This document shows, piece by piece, positions 1-4,979 of a stretch of DNA of 6,379 nt. The stretch comes from Deltaproteobacteria bacterium. GTDB lineage: Bacteria > Myxococcota_A > UBA9160 > SMWR01. Made by a program: the position numbers and the translations under genes. The stretch lies in assembly GCA_019313605.1 (NCBI GenBank), contig JAFDAW010000163.1:1-6379 (forward strand). Direction: 5' to 3'. Numbering within the stretch: the first letter of the stretch is position 1; each line of letters begins with the position of its first letter. The notes under the pieces are model-generated. The model was not told where the DNA came from and did not search any database. It saw nothing but the letters and a program-made list of their open reading frames with translations.

Positions 1-1
1 C

Positions 2-415
2 TTGTTTCCGAACGGATCCGTGATCACTTCGGACGGAACGACGTTGATCGTCGGCGAATCGTTCGGCGCGCGAATGACGGCCTTCGACATCGCGGCCGAT
101 GGCAGTCTTTCGAATCGGAGACTCTGGGCGCAACTCGAGGCCGCGATCCCCGATGGCTGCTGCATCGATTCCGAAGGCGCTCTCTGGGTTGCGTCACCTC
201 CCACTCGGGAAGTCTTGCGGGTGCGCGAAGGTGGAGAGACGACGCACCGCATCTCGACCGACCAGATGGCGATCGCCTGCGCGCTCGGCGGTGACGATCG
301 CCGCACCCTCTACGTCCTCACCGCGCCGAGCGTGGACGGTCCCGAGTGCGAGTCGAGCCGGAGCGCGCGGATCGAATCCCTCGAAGTGGAAGTGCCCGGG
401 GTCGAGCTTCTCTAG
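2..415 (+). CDS. SMP-30/gluconolactonase/LRE family protein, C-terminal part (5' end outside window)
   Basis: The frame is open to the left edge, so the TTG at base 2 is an internal leucine codon and the true start lies outside. The visible 137 residues form the last blades of a six-bladed beta-propeller typical of SMP-30/regucalcin/gluconolactonases. Two family signatures are visible: 'FPNG' with Asn4, followed by a 'DGTTLIVGES' strand, and 'PDGCCIDSEGALWVA' with Asp51. They match the regions carrying the metal ligands Asn154 and Asp204 of human SMP30. The closing 'GGDDRRTLYVLTA' strand is also typical. Family members hydrolyse lactones or related esters using a bound divalent metal; the substrate here cannot be deduced. 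The unusual CC after PDG is probably neutral. The gene converges on the cysteine-cluster gene and overlaps its stop codon. Family assignment is fairly secure; substrate is unknown. Confidence 0.85.
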   Translation: MFPNGSVITSDGTTLIVGESFGARMTAFDIAADGSLSNRRLWAQLEAAIPDGCCIDSEGALWVASPPTREVLRVREGGETTHRISTDQMAIACALGGDDRRTLYVLTAPSVDGPECESSRSARIESLEVEVPGVELL

Positions 416-927
416 CAGGCGCGCTCGAAGAGCGTGCGCATCGGGATCCGGCTCTCGTCCGGGTCGCGAATCTCCGCTTGCAGATTTGCGAGTTCGAGTT
501 CAATGGCGCCGATCAACCAAAAGCTCTCTTCGGGCAGTGTGTCGAGCGCGGGTCCCTCTTCGTTGAGCGGACAGATGGCGCGCCGTTCGCGAATTTCTCC
601 CGAGTCATCTTCCGAAAGCCACCGCAGCGGTAGCCCCTGGGTGCGGCACACGTAGGGGCGGTCGGCGTAGATACGGCACTCTGCCTCGTCGCCGAGAAAC
701 GCACACGCGCCGGGCGCGTGCGGGGTTCCGTCCCTGAGCAGCGCCTCGTGGGAAATCCGGATGCGCTCCGCCTCGATCGGAATGACGGTCAGGTCGTCCA
801 CACAGCACGCATCGCAACCTCGCTTGCAGCTCAGTCGCTGGGCGTGATGGAGGGCGAGTTCGCCCGCGCGAACGTCGATCCGCTTGTGGATTTCTTGCAC
901 TGAGTTCGGTGCGCTGTCTCGCTTCAC
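412..927 (-). CDS. YkgJ family cysteine-cluster (zinc/iron-chelating) protein
   Basis: This is a 171-residue cytoplasmic protein with no signal peptide or membrane segment. The first cysteine cluster is 'SCKRGCDACC' (Cys34, Cys38, Cys41, Cys42), the CxxxCxxCC pattern of the YkgJ/zinc-or-iron-chelating family. It is followed by Cys75, Cys84 in 'CRIYADRPYVCR', Cys94 and Cys119 ('ICPL'). The 'RPYVCRTQG' segment is a strong family hallmark. Members are predicted to bind an Fe-S cluster or zinc; their biochemical role is poorly known. The start is a GTG at 927 with only a weak purine-rich stretch (GCGGAAAAG) ahead of it; another in-frame GTG nine codons later has no better site. It lies 24 bases after the rhodanese stop and is probably the last gene of the minus-strand operon. 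Its TAG stop overlaps that of the convergent SMP-30 gene. Confidence 0.85.
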   Translation of the reverse strand: MKRDSAPNSVQEIHKRIDVRAGELALHHAQRLSCKRGCDACCVDDLTVIPIEAERIRISHEALLRDGTPHAPGACAFLGDEAECRIYADRPYVCRTQGLPLRWLSEDDSGEIRERRAICPLNEEGPALDTLPEESFWLIGAIELELANLQAEIRDPDESRIPMRTLFERAC

Positions 928-951
928 CTTTTCCGCTCGTGCTTCGTGATG

Positions 952-1386
952 CTACAGCCGCTCGATTGGGTGTCCGCCACTCTGCCAGGCATTCATGTGC
1001 CCATCGAGGTCGCGGACGTTCGAATAACCGGCCTCGCGGAGCACCTTCTCTGCGATCTCCGCACGGTACCCGCTGCGACAATGAACGACGATTTCGTCGG
1101 TCTTCGCCGCGTCGATTTCCGATAGGCGATCACCGAGTTGGTCGTAGGGGATGTTCACCGCTCCGGGAATATGGGCCTCCGCGTACTCTTTCTCGCTGCG
1201 CACATCGACGATCAGCGGTGCCCGCTCGAGCTGGATCTGTTCGGCGAGTTCCTCTACCGAGATGATCTCCTGGCCGGCGCCTGGTTTCGAACCGTCAGCC
1301 GGAGGTGTGCACGCGGCCAACACCACGGCGAGCAGGGCGATCATCGGCCAGGAGTTCGGTAGATGGTTCATCGTTCTCCTCGTCAT
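952..1386 (-). CDS. Rhodanese-domain lipoprotein
   Basis: This is a 144-residue protein. Its N-terminus carries RR at 3–4, a hydrophobic stretch (about 15–25) and a lipobox LAAC with Cys26, so it is probably lipidated and held in the cell envelope facing the periplasm. A proline/glycine-rich linker follows. A single rhodanese domain spans about 41–143, with 'LIVDVRSEKEYAEAHIPGA' and the active-site loop CRSGYR at 103–108. Cys103 is the predicted catalytic cysteine. The six-residue loop fits single-domain sulfurtransferases, which move sulfane sulfur from donors such as thiosulfate or persulfides to an acceptor thiol or cyanide. The chosen ATG at 1386 overlaps the stop of the upstream GFA gene as ATGA and has GAGGA six bases ahead. 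A second in-frame ATG (residue 6, base 1371) also has GAGGAG ahead but would lose the arginine pair of the signal peptide. The natural sulfur donor and acceptor are unknown. Confidence 0.9.
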   Translation of the reverse strand: MTRRTMNHLPNSWPMIALLAVVLAACTPPADGSKPGAGQEIISVEELAEQIQLERAPLIVDVRSEKEYAEAHIPGAVNIPYDQLGDRLSEIDAAKTDEIVVHCRSGYRAEIAEKVLREAGYSNVRDLDGHMNAWQSGGHPIERL

Positions 1387-1397
1387 TCGGGTTCCTC
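1376..1397 (-). promoter_or_regulatory. Two ribosome-binding sites serving two in-frame starts of the rhodanese lipoprotein
   Basis: On the minus strand, GAGGA (1397–1393) lies six bases before the ATG at 1386, and GAGGAG (1381–1376) lies four bases before a second in-frame ATG at 1371. The first start overlaps the upstream stop codon as ATGA and keeps the positively charged signal-peptide end. The second makes a signal peptide without arginines. Both could be used. Confidence 0.5.
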
Positions 1398-1781
1398 GGA
1401 ATATTGCTTCAAGTCATCCGTAATTTCGAACCAGGATGCCTTCGAATCGACGAAGATATGATACGTCGATCGGATCCCGGGGTCGCCGTCGAAAGTTCCC
1501 GCTGGGATCCAGATCTCGTCAGGCGTCTGGCTGTTTTGAAATGCGAGCTTGGATCCGCAGCGACTACAAAAGGTCCGCACCGCATCCTTTGAGCTTTGGT
1601 ATTCGGAGATCAGTTCCTCACCCTCGGTGTAGTGACGCTGCTCGGGACGGATTGCCCCATAGCTCCCGAAGGGCGCGCCGTGAATGCGTCGACACATCTG
1701 GCAGTGGCAGAAACACATTTCGAGGAGTTCGCCCGAAATTTCGTAGCGAACGCCGCCGCACAAACAGCCGCCTTTGATCAT
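1383..1781 (-). CDS. GFA family (glutathione-dependent formaldehyde-activating/CENP-V-like) protein, copy 1
   Basis: This 132-residue protein is one complete GFA/CENP-V domain. The zinc-binding cysteines are all visible: CLC at 6–8, CHCQMC at 25–30 and CSRC at 72–75, plus the characteristic 'GGVRYEISG', 'CRRIHGAP' and C-terminal 'SWFEITDDL'. The founding member was described as accelerating condensation of formaldehyde with glutathione to S-hydroxymethylglutathione. Most members are uncharacterised and that activity is disputed, so the name does not prove the reaction. The ATG at 1781 is preceded by AGGGGAG six bases upstream. The gene starts 28 bases after the methyltransferase stop and ends in an ATGA overlap with the rhodanese gene, implying translational coupling. 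It has the same length as the GFA gene at 2805–3203, with about 84 of 132 residues identical and no gaps, so the pair arose by duplication. An extra Cys at 23 is His in the other copy. Confidence 0.92.
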   Translation of the reverse strand: MIKGGCLCGGVRYEISGELLEMCFCHCQMCRRIHGAPFGSYGAIRPEQRHYTEGEELISEYQSSKDAVRTFCSRCGSKLAFQNSQTPDEIWIPAGTFDGDPGIRSTYHIFVDSKASWFEITDDLKQYSEEPE

Positions 1782-1809
1782 GTTTCACTCCCCTGCACCC
1801 TTTGGTCGA

Positions 1810-2754
1810 TCAGTTGGCTTTACACGCCTGGAAGATCGCGTCGACGTGGTGCTCGTCAGTTCCGCAGCAGCCACCGAGAATGTTGACGTTCGTCAGGGTC
1901 TCGAGCATTTCGCGATGCTGCCTACCGAGTTCGGCGGGATTCCCCTCGTCGATCTCGGTCGACTCATCGAGTTCGGCGTGGCTGAGTGCGGATGCGTTCG
2001 TGCGCAGACAGCGGATCCTCTCGATCCAGCCCGCGCCGGGCTCGAGCACGCTGGAAAAGTGTGTCGGATGCGCGCAGTTGATCATGTAATAGGCGGGACT
2101 CGTGCAATCGTCCTGATCGACTGCGTCGATCGCCTCGCCGAGGGGAATGCCGTTCGGGAGTCGGCCATCCGTTTCGACGGTAAACGAAATCACGACGGGC
2201 AAGCCCGCCGCACCTGCGGCGCGCGTGATTCCGATCGCTTCTTCGACGTGGGTGAGGGTCGCCGCGGTGACGAGATCGACTTCGGTATCTCGAAACACGC
2301 CGATCTGCTCGGCGTGATAACGCTCGGCCTCTTCGATGCCGAGCATCCGATCGGGGTTGTAGGCGTCGCCGCGTGGTCCAATGCAGCCGCTGATCACGAC
2401 GGGGTTCCCATTGCTCTCGTATTCTTTTCGAAATGTGACGACTTCGTCGACAGCCGCGCGGATCAGCCGTTCGAGTTTCGCCGATGAGATGCCGAGCTTC
2501 TGCGCCCAATCGCGGCTCGCGCGCCAAGTCAGGGTTTCGTTGATCATCCCGACACTGTGCTTGCGCGCGAGTTCGAAGTAAGGCCGGATGCAGTCGCGCA
2601 GCATTTCGCGACTCGCCTGATCGTCGAGCAGCGGAAATGACGCAAATTCGGGCAGATCGACTCCCTTGTGGAAGACGAGAGTCGTTTCGATACCACCTTC
2701 CGTGAGGAACCAATCGCCGCTCAGTTGCGGTAGCGCATCTCGGTATTTGGCCAT
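1810..2754 (-). CDS. Homocysteine S-methyltransferase family protein
   Basis: This is a 314-residue (beta/alpha)8-barrel protein of normal length for the pfam02574-type family. These enzymes transfer a methyl group from a donor such as S-methylmethionine, betaine or methylfolate to homocysteine or another thiol. The N-terminus has 'LTEGGIETTLVF'. The three zinc-binding cysteines are intact: Cys227 in 'INCAHP', and Cys296 and Cys297 in 'LGGCCGTD'. The 'GVDLPEFASFPLL' and 'NCAHPTHF' segments point to a broad uncharacterised subgroup distinct from MmuM and BHMT, so the methyl donor cannot be named. No cobalamin or folate domain is attached. The ATG at 2754 has an excellent ribosome-binding site (AAAGGAG, six bases upstream). 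The gene lies between the two GFA paralogues, 50 bases after one and 28 before the other. The thiol substrate may therefore relate to what the GFA proteins bind, but this is inference. Confidence 0.92.
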   Translation of the reverse strand: MAKYRDALPQLSGDWFLTEGGIETTLVFHKGVDLPEFASFPLLDDQASREMLRDCIRPYFELARKHSVGMINETLTWRASRDWAQKLGISSAKLERLIRAAVDEVVTFRKEYESNGNPVVISGCIGPRGDAYNPDRMLGIEEAERYHAEQIGVFRDTEVDLVTAATLTHVEEAIGITRAAGAAGLPVVISFTVETDGRLPNGIPLGEAIDAVDQDDCTSPAYYMINCAHPTHFSSVLEPGAGWIERIRCLRTNASALSHAELDESTEIDEGNPAELGRQHREMLETLTNVNILGGCCGTDEHHVDAIFQACKAN

Positions 2755-2804
2755 GGATCACTCCTTTGGATTCGTGGCCCCGCTGGGCTCGCGGCGGGAC
2801 GCCG

Positions 2805-3203
2805 TCAGTCGTCCGAAACCGGATATTGCGTCAGATTGTCGGTGATCTCAAACCAGGGTGCCTTGGAGTCGACGTAGATGTGAAAGCTCGGCCGGATTTG
2901 CGGATCGCCATCGAATCCGCCCGAGGCGATCCAGGTCTCGTCGGGAGTGGTTCGAGGGGAGAATTCGAGGTTCGATCCGCAGCGGCTACAGAAGGTTCGC
3001 ACGGTGCTTTCCGAGGATGGAAAACGCGCGATCAGCTCTTCGCCTTGCATGTAATGGAGGTCGCGCGGGTTGATCGCGACGTAGTTGGCGAAGGGTGTCC
3101 CGTGGCCTCGGCGGCACATCTGGCAGTGACAGAAGTGCATCTTGTCTAGCTTGCCTGAGATCTCGTAGCGAATCCCGCCACAGAGACAGCCGCCGTGAAC
3201 CAT
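2805..3203 (-). CDS. GFA family (glutathione-dependent formaldehyde-activating/CENP-V-like) protein, copy 2
   Basis: This is a 132-residue GFA/CENP-V-domain protein. All ligand motifs are kept: CLC (6–8), CHCQMC (25–30), CSRC (72–75), followed by 'TPDETWIASGGFDGD' and 'KAPWFEITDNL'. It aligns without gaps over its whole length to the GFA protein at 1383–1781 (about 64% identity by hand count). Identity is highest in the zinc motifs and the C-terminal 'VDSKA-WFEIT' block. The frame is open upstream to an ATG at 3227, but the start chosen here is the ATG at 3203. GGGAGG lies six bases ahead of it, and the resulting N-terminus (MVHGGCLCGG) matches the paralogue's MIKGGCLCGG. The upstream ATG has no Shine-Dalgarno sequence. 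The spacer to the PilZ gene is 120 bases, so an operon promoter could sit there; a TATGTT at 3228–3223 is only a weak -10 candidate. Its substrate is unknown; a thiol or thiol adduct is a guess from the family. Confidence 0.92.
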   Translation of the reverse strand: MVHGGCLCGGIRYEISGKLDKMHFCHCQMCRRGHGTPFANYVAINPRDLHYMQGEELIARFPSSESTVRTFCSRCGSNLEFSPRTTPDETWIASGGFDGDPQIRPSFHIYVDSKAPWFEITDNLTQYPVSDD

Positions 3204-3209
3204 CGCGGA

Positions 3210-3215
3210 CCTCCC
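3210..3215 (-). promoter_or_regulatory. Ribosome-binding site fixing the start of GFA copy 2
   Basis: The minus strand reads GGGAGG six bases before the ATG at 3203. The longer open frame begins at an ATG at 3227 that has no purine-rich site before it. This site therefore sets the start eight codons further in, which also matches the N-terminus of the paralogue. Confidence 0.75.
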
Positions 3216-3323
3216 GGCTCGGAACATAACCGGTGGATCCGTCGATCGTCGAGCGATTTTCGCATGGCCGGTGGTGGATGCCGGGGCGGCGGAAAAGCGT
3301 CGCGTGTGGCGCTGTCGGGTATT

Positions 3324-3665
3324 TCAGCCCCCGAACTTTTCGATCCAGCGGAGGTAGCAATCCGGCGGATCCTCGACCTGCAGTCCCACGCCACTCTGGA
3401 GCATGTAGGGGGTGTGACGCAAGAGTGCCGGCTCGCGCGGTGCGTAGGTTTCGAGCAGGAAGCGCTCTCCGTCCGGCCCGCTGACCGTCACGATGACACC
3501 AATGCCGCGGCGGATCTCAATATCCGTCTCGACGAAGAATCCATAAGCGGATAGATCGCGCACGGTTGCCTCATGGCAACGCCCGCCAATGAGCAGTGAG
3601 CACGGCAACCGCCGCTTCACACGCGGGAAATCACGTCGTTCCAGTTCCTCTACGAGCTGATTCAT
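3324..3665 (-). CDS. PilZ-domain protein (putative c-di-GMP receptor)
   Basis: This is a 113-residue single-domain PilZ protein. Both halves of the c-di-GMP-binding signature are present: the N-terminal arginine motif 'RRDFPRVKRR' (Arg11 and Arg15 in RxxxR) and 'DLSAYG' (Asp37, Ser39, Gly42; D/NxSxxG). About 20 residues separate the two, as usual. The domain continues to 'GVGLQV' near 92–97. Stand-alone PilZ proteins act in the cytoplasm by binding cyclic di-GMP and then a partner, typically affecting motility, polysaccharide or secretion; no partner is visible here. With both motifs intact, ligand binding is likely. The ATG at 3665 has GGAGG eight bases upstream. The gene is separated by 120 bases from the GFA operon and preceded by a long non-coding leader. 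Whether it shares transcription with the downstream genes is undecided. Confidence 0.9.
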   Translation of the reverse strand: MNQLVEELERRDFPRVKRRLPCSLLIGGRCHEATVRDLSAYGFFVETDIEIRRGIGVIVTVSGPDGERFLLETYAPREPALLRHTPYMLQSGVGLQVEDPPDCYLRWIEKFGG

Positions 3666-3839
3666 CTGACTTTCCTCCGACTCGTACTGATTCTCCTTGT
3701 TAGTGACCCCGCGACGCCAGAAGGTGACGGGAGTTCGCGTGGCTCAGCCGAACGGCCGCGAAAAGCCGCTCCCCGGGGGCTTGCTCTGCCACCTACCTGC
3801 CTATTGCTGAGAGGAGGTCTCGAAGGGCGTTGAATCGAT

Positions 3840-3982
3840 CTACTCGAGCCAGATGACGGCCACTCCAATTGCGGCCAGGGTCGAGAGCACACCACCACCA
3901 GGCTTCGGATCTCTGTGCGCCGGTAGGCTTCGAACTGGTTGACGAGGGCCGCGTCGGTCAGTGACCGGAACTCTGCCTGCAT
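3840..3982 (-). pseudogene. Possible frameshifted small membrane-anchored protein
   Basis: From an ATG at 3982 the minus strand reads a protein-like stretch with ordinary composition (begins MQAEFRSLTDAAL and reaches 'AYRRTEIRSL'). This frame then turns into Arg/Pro/Ser-rich sequence. A shift of -1 at the GGT repeat (about 3889–3900, plus strand accaccacca) gives 'GGGVLSTLAAIGVAVIWLE' and a TAG stop at 3840. The joined product, about 47 residues, would be a short soluble or amphipathic stretch plus one hydrophobic C-terminal helix. No ribosome-binding site precedes the ATG, so the true start may be further upstream in the same frame. It could be a decayed gene, a sequencing error in a repeat, a recoding site or chance. 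I do not recognise a family. Confidence 0.25.
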
Positions 3983-4065
3983 GATGAAACGAAAGAACCG
4001 ATCGCGAAGAATTTCCGAAAAGTCGCACCATCGACATCGAGCTGTAACACGGAGGTCCGATCCTG

Positions 4066-4083
4066 ATGCGAAAAATGGAGTGA
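4066..4083 (+). promoter_or_regulatory. Five-codon mini-ORF just before the small plus-strand gene
   Basis: GGAGG at 4051–4055 is followed ten bases later by an ATG that reads M-R-K-M-E and stops at TGA (4081–4083). This stop lies three bases before the ATG at 4087. The arrangement could couple or modulate translation of the next gene. It may also be chance, because the gene has its own GGAG at 4077–4080. Confidence 0.3.
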
Positions 4084-4086
4084 GAA

Positions 4087-4296
4087 ATGATACTGAAGAC
4101 AAGACTTACAAAGCCGACCGCCGTTGCGATTCGGCGCCAGGGCACCGGATACGCGGCTGACGGTCCCGGATTCTATATCTGGGACGAAGACATGAATGAA
4201 GTGCTCCGGATGGCTCGGGAACTCGAACGCGGGAGCGTAAACTTGACGCGGACGACTCGCTTCATGCTCTCTCGCGAGATGTCAGAGGCGTCTTGA
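4087..4296 (+). CDS. Small hypothetical protein of 69 residues
   Basis: I do not recognise a family. The ATG at 4087 has GGAG six bases upstream. The protein has a basic N-terminus (K4, R6, K9, R16, R17), then a turn-rich middle 'GTGYAADGPGFYIWDED' and a likely helix 'MNEVLRMARELERGSV', ending with a short polar tail. There is no signal peptide, membrane segment or cysteine. The alternation of basic beta-like and acidic helical parts looks like a compact cytoplasmic domain. Composition is normal, unlike the Arg/Pro/Ser-rich shadow frames nearby, which supports a real gene. It is the only complete plus-strand gene in the window. It diverges from the PilZ region and converges on the STAS-like gene, with 21 bases between the stops and no hairpin terminator visible there. 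A toxin-antitoxin or regulatory role would be a guess. Confidence 0.6.
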   Translation: MILKTRLTKPTAVAIRRQGTGYAADGPGFYIWDEDMNEVLRMARELERGSVNLTRTTRFMLSREMSEAS

Positions 4297-4317
4297 GTCG
4301 AGCGCGTGGGGGTCCAG

Positions 4318-4707
4318 CTAGGCGTCCTGGAGGGTTTCTTTGATCCAGTGTTCTGCGTCTGGAACGGAGCGGAAGATTCCGGTGCGGAGGTTCGAGTTGG
4401 AAGTCAACGCCTGCCACATCCGCGAAATACCGAAGGTCAGGTCGTCTGACCCGGCGACCGCAATGATGAGGTTCCGGTTCTGATTCGCGGCAGCTGTGTC
4501 GACCGTTGCATTCTTTCGGGTGTCTTCGAGGCTACTCTCGAGGTGTTCCGTGTCGCTAAAGTCGATCAGTTGATATTGGAGGCGATCGAGTGACTCCTCG
4601 GAGTAGACTTCTTCGTTGGCTCTGGTGAATTCATCAGCCGTCACGACACCCGTGCAGACGAATACGACTCCTGAACCAGCATCGCGATATTGAAGTTCGA
4701 TCGGCAT
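4318..4707 (-). CDS. SpoIIAA/STAS-like domain protein
   Basis: This is a 129-residue cytoplasmic protein with an alternating beta/alpha pattern. It opens with 'MPIELQYRDAGSGVVFVCTG', followed by 'VVTADEFTRANEEVYS', 'QLIDFSDTEHLE', 'NLIIAVAGSDDLTFGISRMWQAL' and a final 'RTGIFRSVPDAEHWI'. This layout resembles a widespread group of small proteins with a SpoIIAA/STAS-like fold, in which 'G-T-E' and 'ID-S' segments start the first helices and a late 'RMWQ…FR…A..W' block closes the domain. Homologues are mostly annotated hypothetical. By fold, anti-sigma-factor-antagonist-like binding or membrane association is conceivable, but there is no visible phosphorylatable DSSG-type motif. The ATG at 4707 has only a weak site (GCGGAAAA), so coupling to the upstream small gene 24 bases away is possible. 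The function is unknown. Confidence 0.75.
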   Translation of the reverse strand: MPIELQYRDAGSGVVFVCTGVVTADEFTRANEEVYSEESLDRLQYQLIDFSDTEHLESSLEDTRKNATVDTAAANQNRNLIIAVAGSDDLTFGISRMWQALTSNSNLRTGIFRSVPDAEHWIKETLQDA

Positions 4708-4731
4708 ATTTTCCGCTTGTTCTCCGCTCGA

Positions 4732-4935
4732 CTACTCAGCTAAATCTTGCATCGACAGATCCTCTTGCGCAACACCTGATTCGGTGATCGCAGACCAGCT
4801 GGATGGTGTGGACTCCGGTGTTATCGGTTGAGGCGGTTTTGCGACGCTGCCTTCGAACTCGGTCGCGCAGCTGCGGCAGAGGCCCTTGAGGCACGAGCCG
4901 ACGGCAGCCGCGCCCTCGTGATAGAAGCACTCCAT
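4732..4935 (-). CDS. Small B-box-like zinc-finger protein
   Basis: This 67-residue protein begins with a compact metal-binding pattern: Cys3, His6, Cys15, Cys20 and Cys23 (CxxH-x8-C-x4-C-xx-C). It resembles bacterial B-box-like zinc-finger N-termini, which usually read C-H then C-x2-C-x4-C-x2-C. Here one cysteine of the middle pair is absent, so zinc coordination may be incomplete or use another residue. The tail (about 30–67) is rich in Pro, Ser, Thr and Glu and probably disordered. There is no membrane helix, although many B-box-like bacterial proteins carry one. The ATG at 4935 lacks a good ribosome-binding site and follows a run of seven C on the coding strand (G7 at 4936–4942). It lies 44 bases after the imuB stop and 24 bases before the STAS-like gene on the same strand. 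The gene is likely real, but the start is uncertain. Confidence 0.65.
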   Translation of the reverse strand: MECFYHEGAAAVGSCLKGLCRSCATEFEGSVAKPPQPITPESTPSSWSAITESGVAQEDLSMQDLAE

Positions 4936-4979
4936 GGGGGGGTACTTCGGTGCGACGAGGGGAAGGCTTTACGCGCGCG

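Larger units (their letters stand above)
3666..4086. other. 421-base intergenic region between the PilZ gene and the small plus-strand gene
   Basis: No convincing intact gene lies here. On the minus strand next to the PilZ gene, an orphan AAGGAG (3698–3693) is not followed by any usable start codon in range. A 30-codon minus-strand frame at 3792–3700 starts with GTG after a weak AGG site; it could encode a leader peptide but support is poor. An 8-base CCCCGGGG palindrome occurs near 3764–3772, without a following T run. The part from about 3840 to 3982 holds a possible broken membrane-protein gene (separate entry). No clear sigma-70 promoter pair could be picked. I compared it with the c-di-GMP-I riboswitch core from memory and saw no match. 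Confidence 0.5.

Noticed and set aside
1774..2487. Long plus-strand open frame of 237 codons opposite the methyltransferase gene
   Set aside because: It is fully antisense to a gene with clear family motifs, has no good ribosome-binding site and shows no recognisable domain. It is a by-product of GC-rich codon usage.
2778..2798. Short inverted repeat CCCGC…GCGGG between GFA copy 2 and the methyltransferase
   Set aside because: Only five base pairs with a loop of about eleven bases and no T run, so it is not a credible terminator and may be chance.
3204..3227. Upstream ATG of GFA copy 2 (eight extra residues)
   Set aside because: It has no Shine-Dalgarno sequence, whereas the inner ATG has GGGAGG at six bases and matches the paralogue's N-terminus.
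3223..3228. TATGTT as a -10 box for the GFA operon
   Set aside because: It matches four of six consensus bases and no acceptable -35 element lies 16–18 bases upstream; mentioned only as a weak candidate.
3666..3842. c-di-GMP-I riboswitch ahead of the PilZ gene
   Set aside because: A GGTAGGTGGC-like stretch recalled the riboswitch, but the conserved GGNAAACC and GGGACGCAAAGCC core segments are not present.
3662..4102. Minus-strand frame of 146 codons running into the PilZ start
   Set aside because: Only a short middle part looks protein-like; the second half is Arg/Ser/Pro-rich and would end at the PilZ start. It is treated as a possible frameshifted fragment instead.
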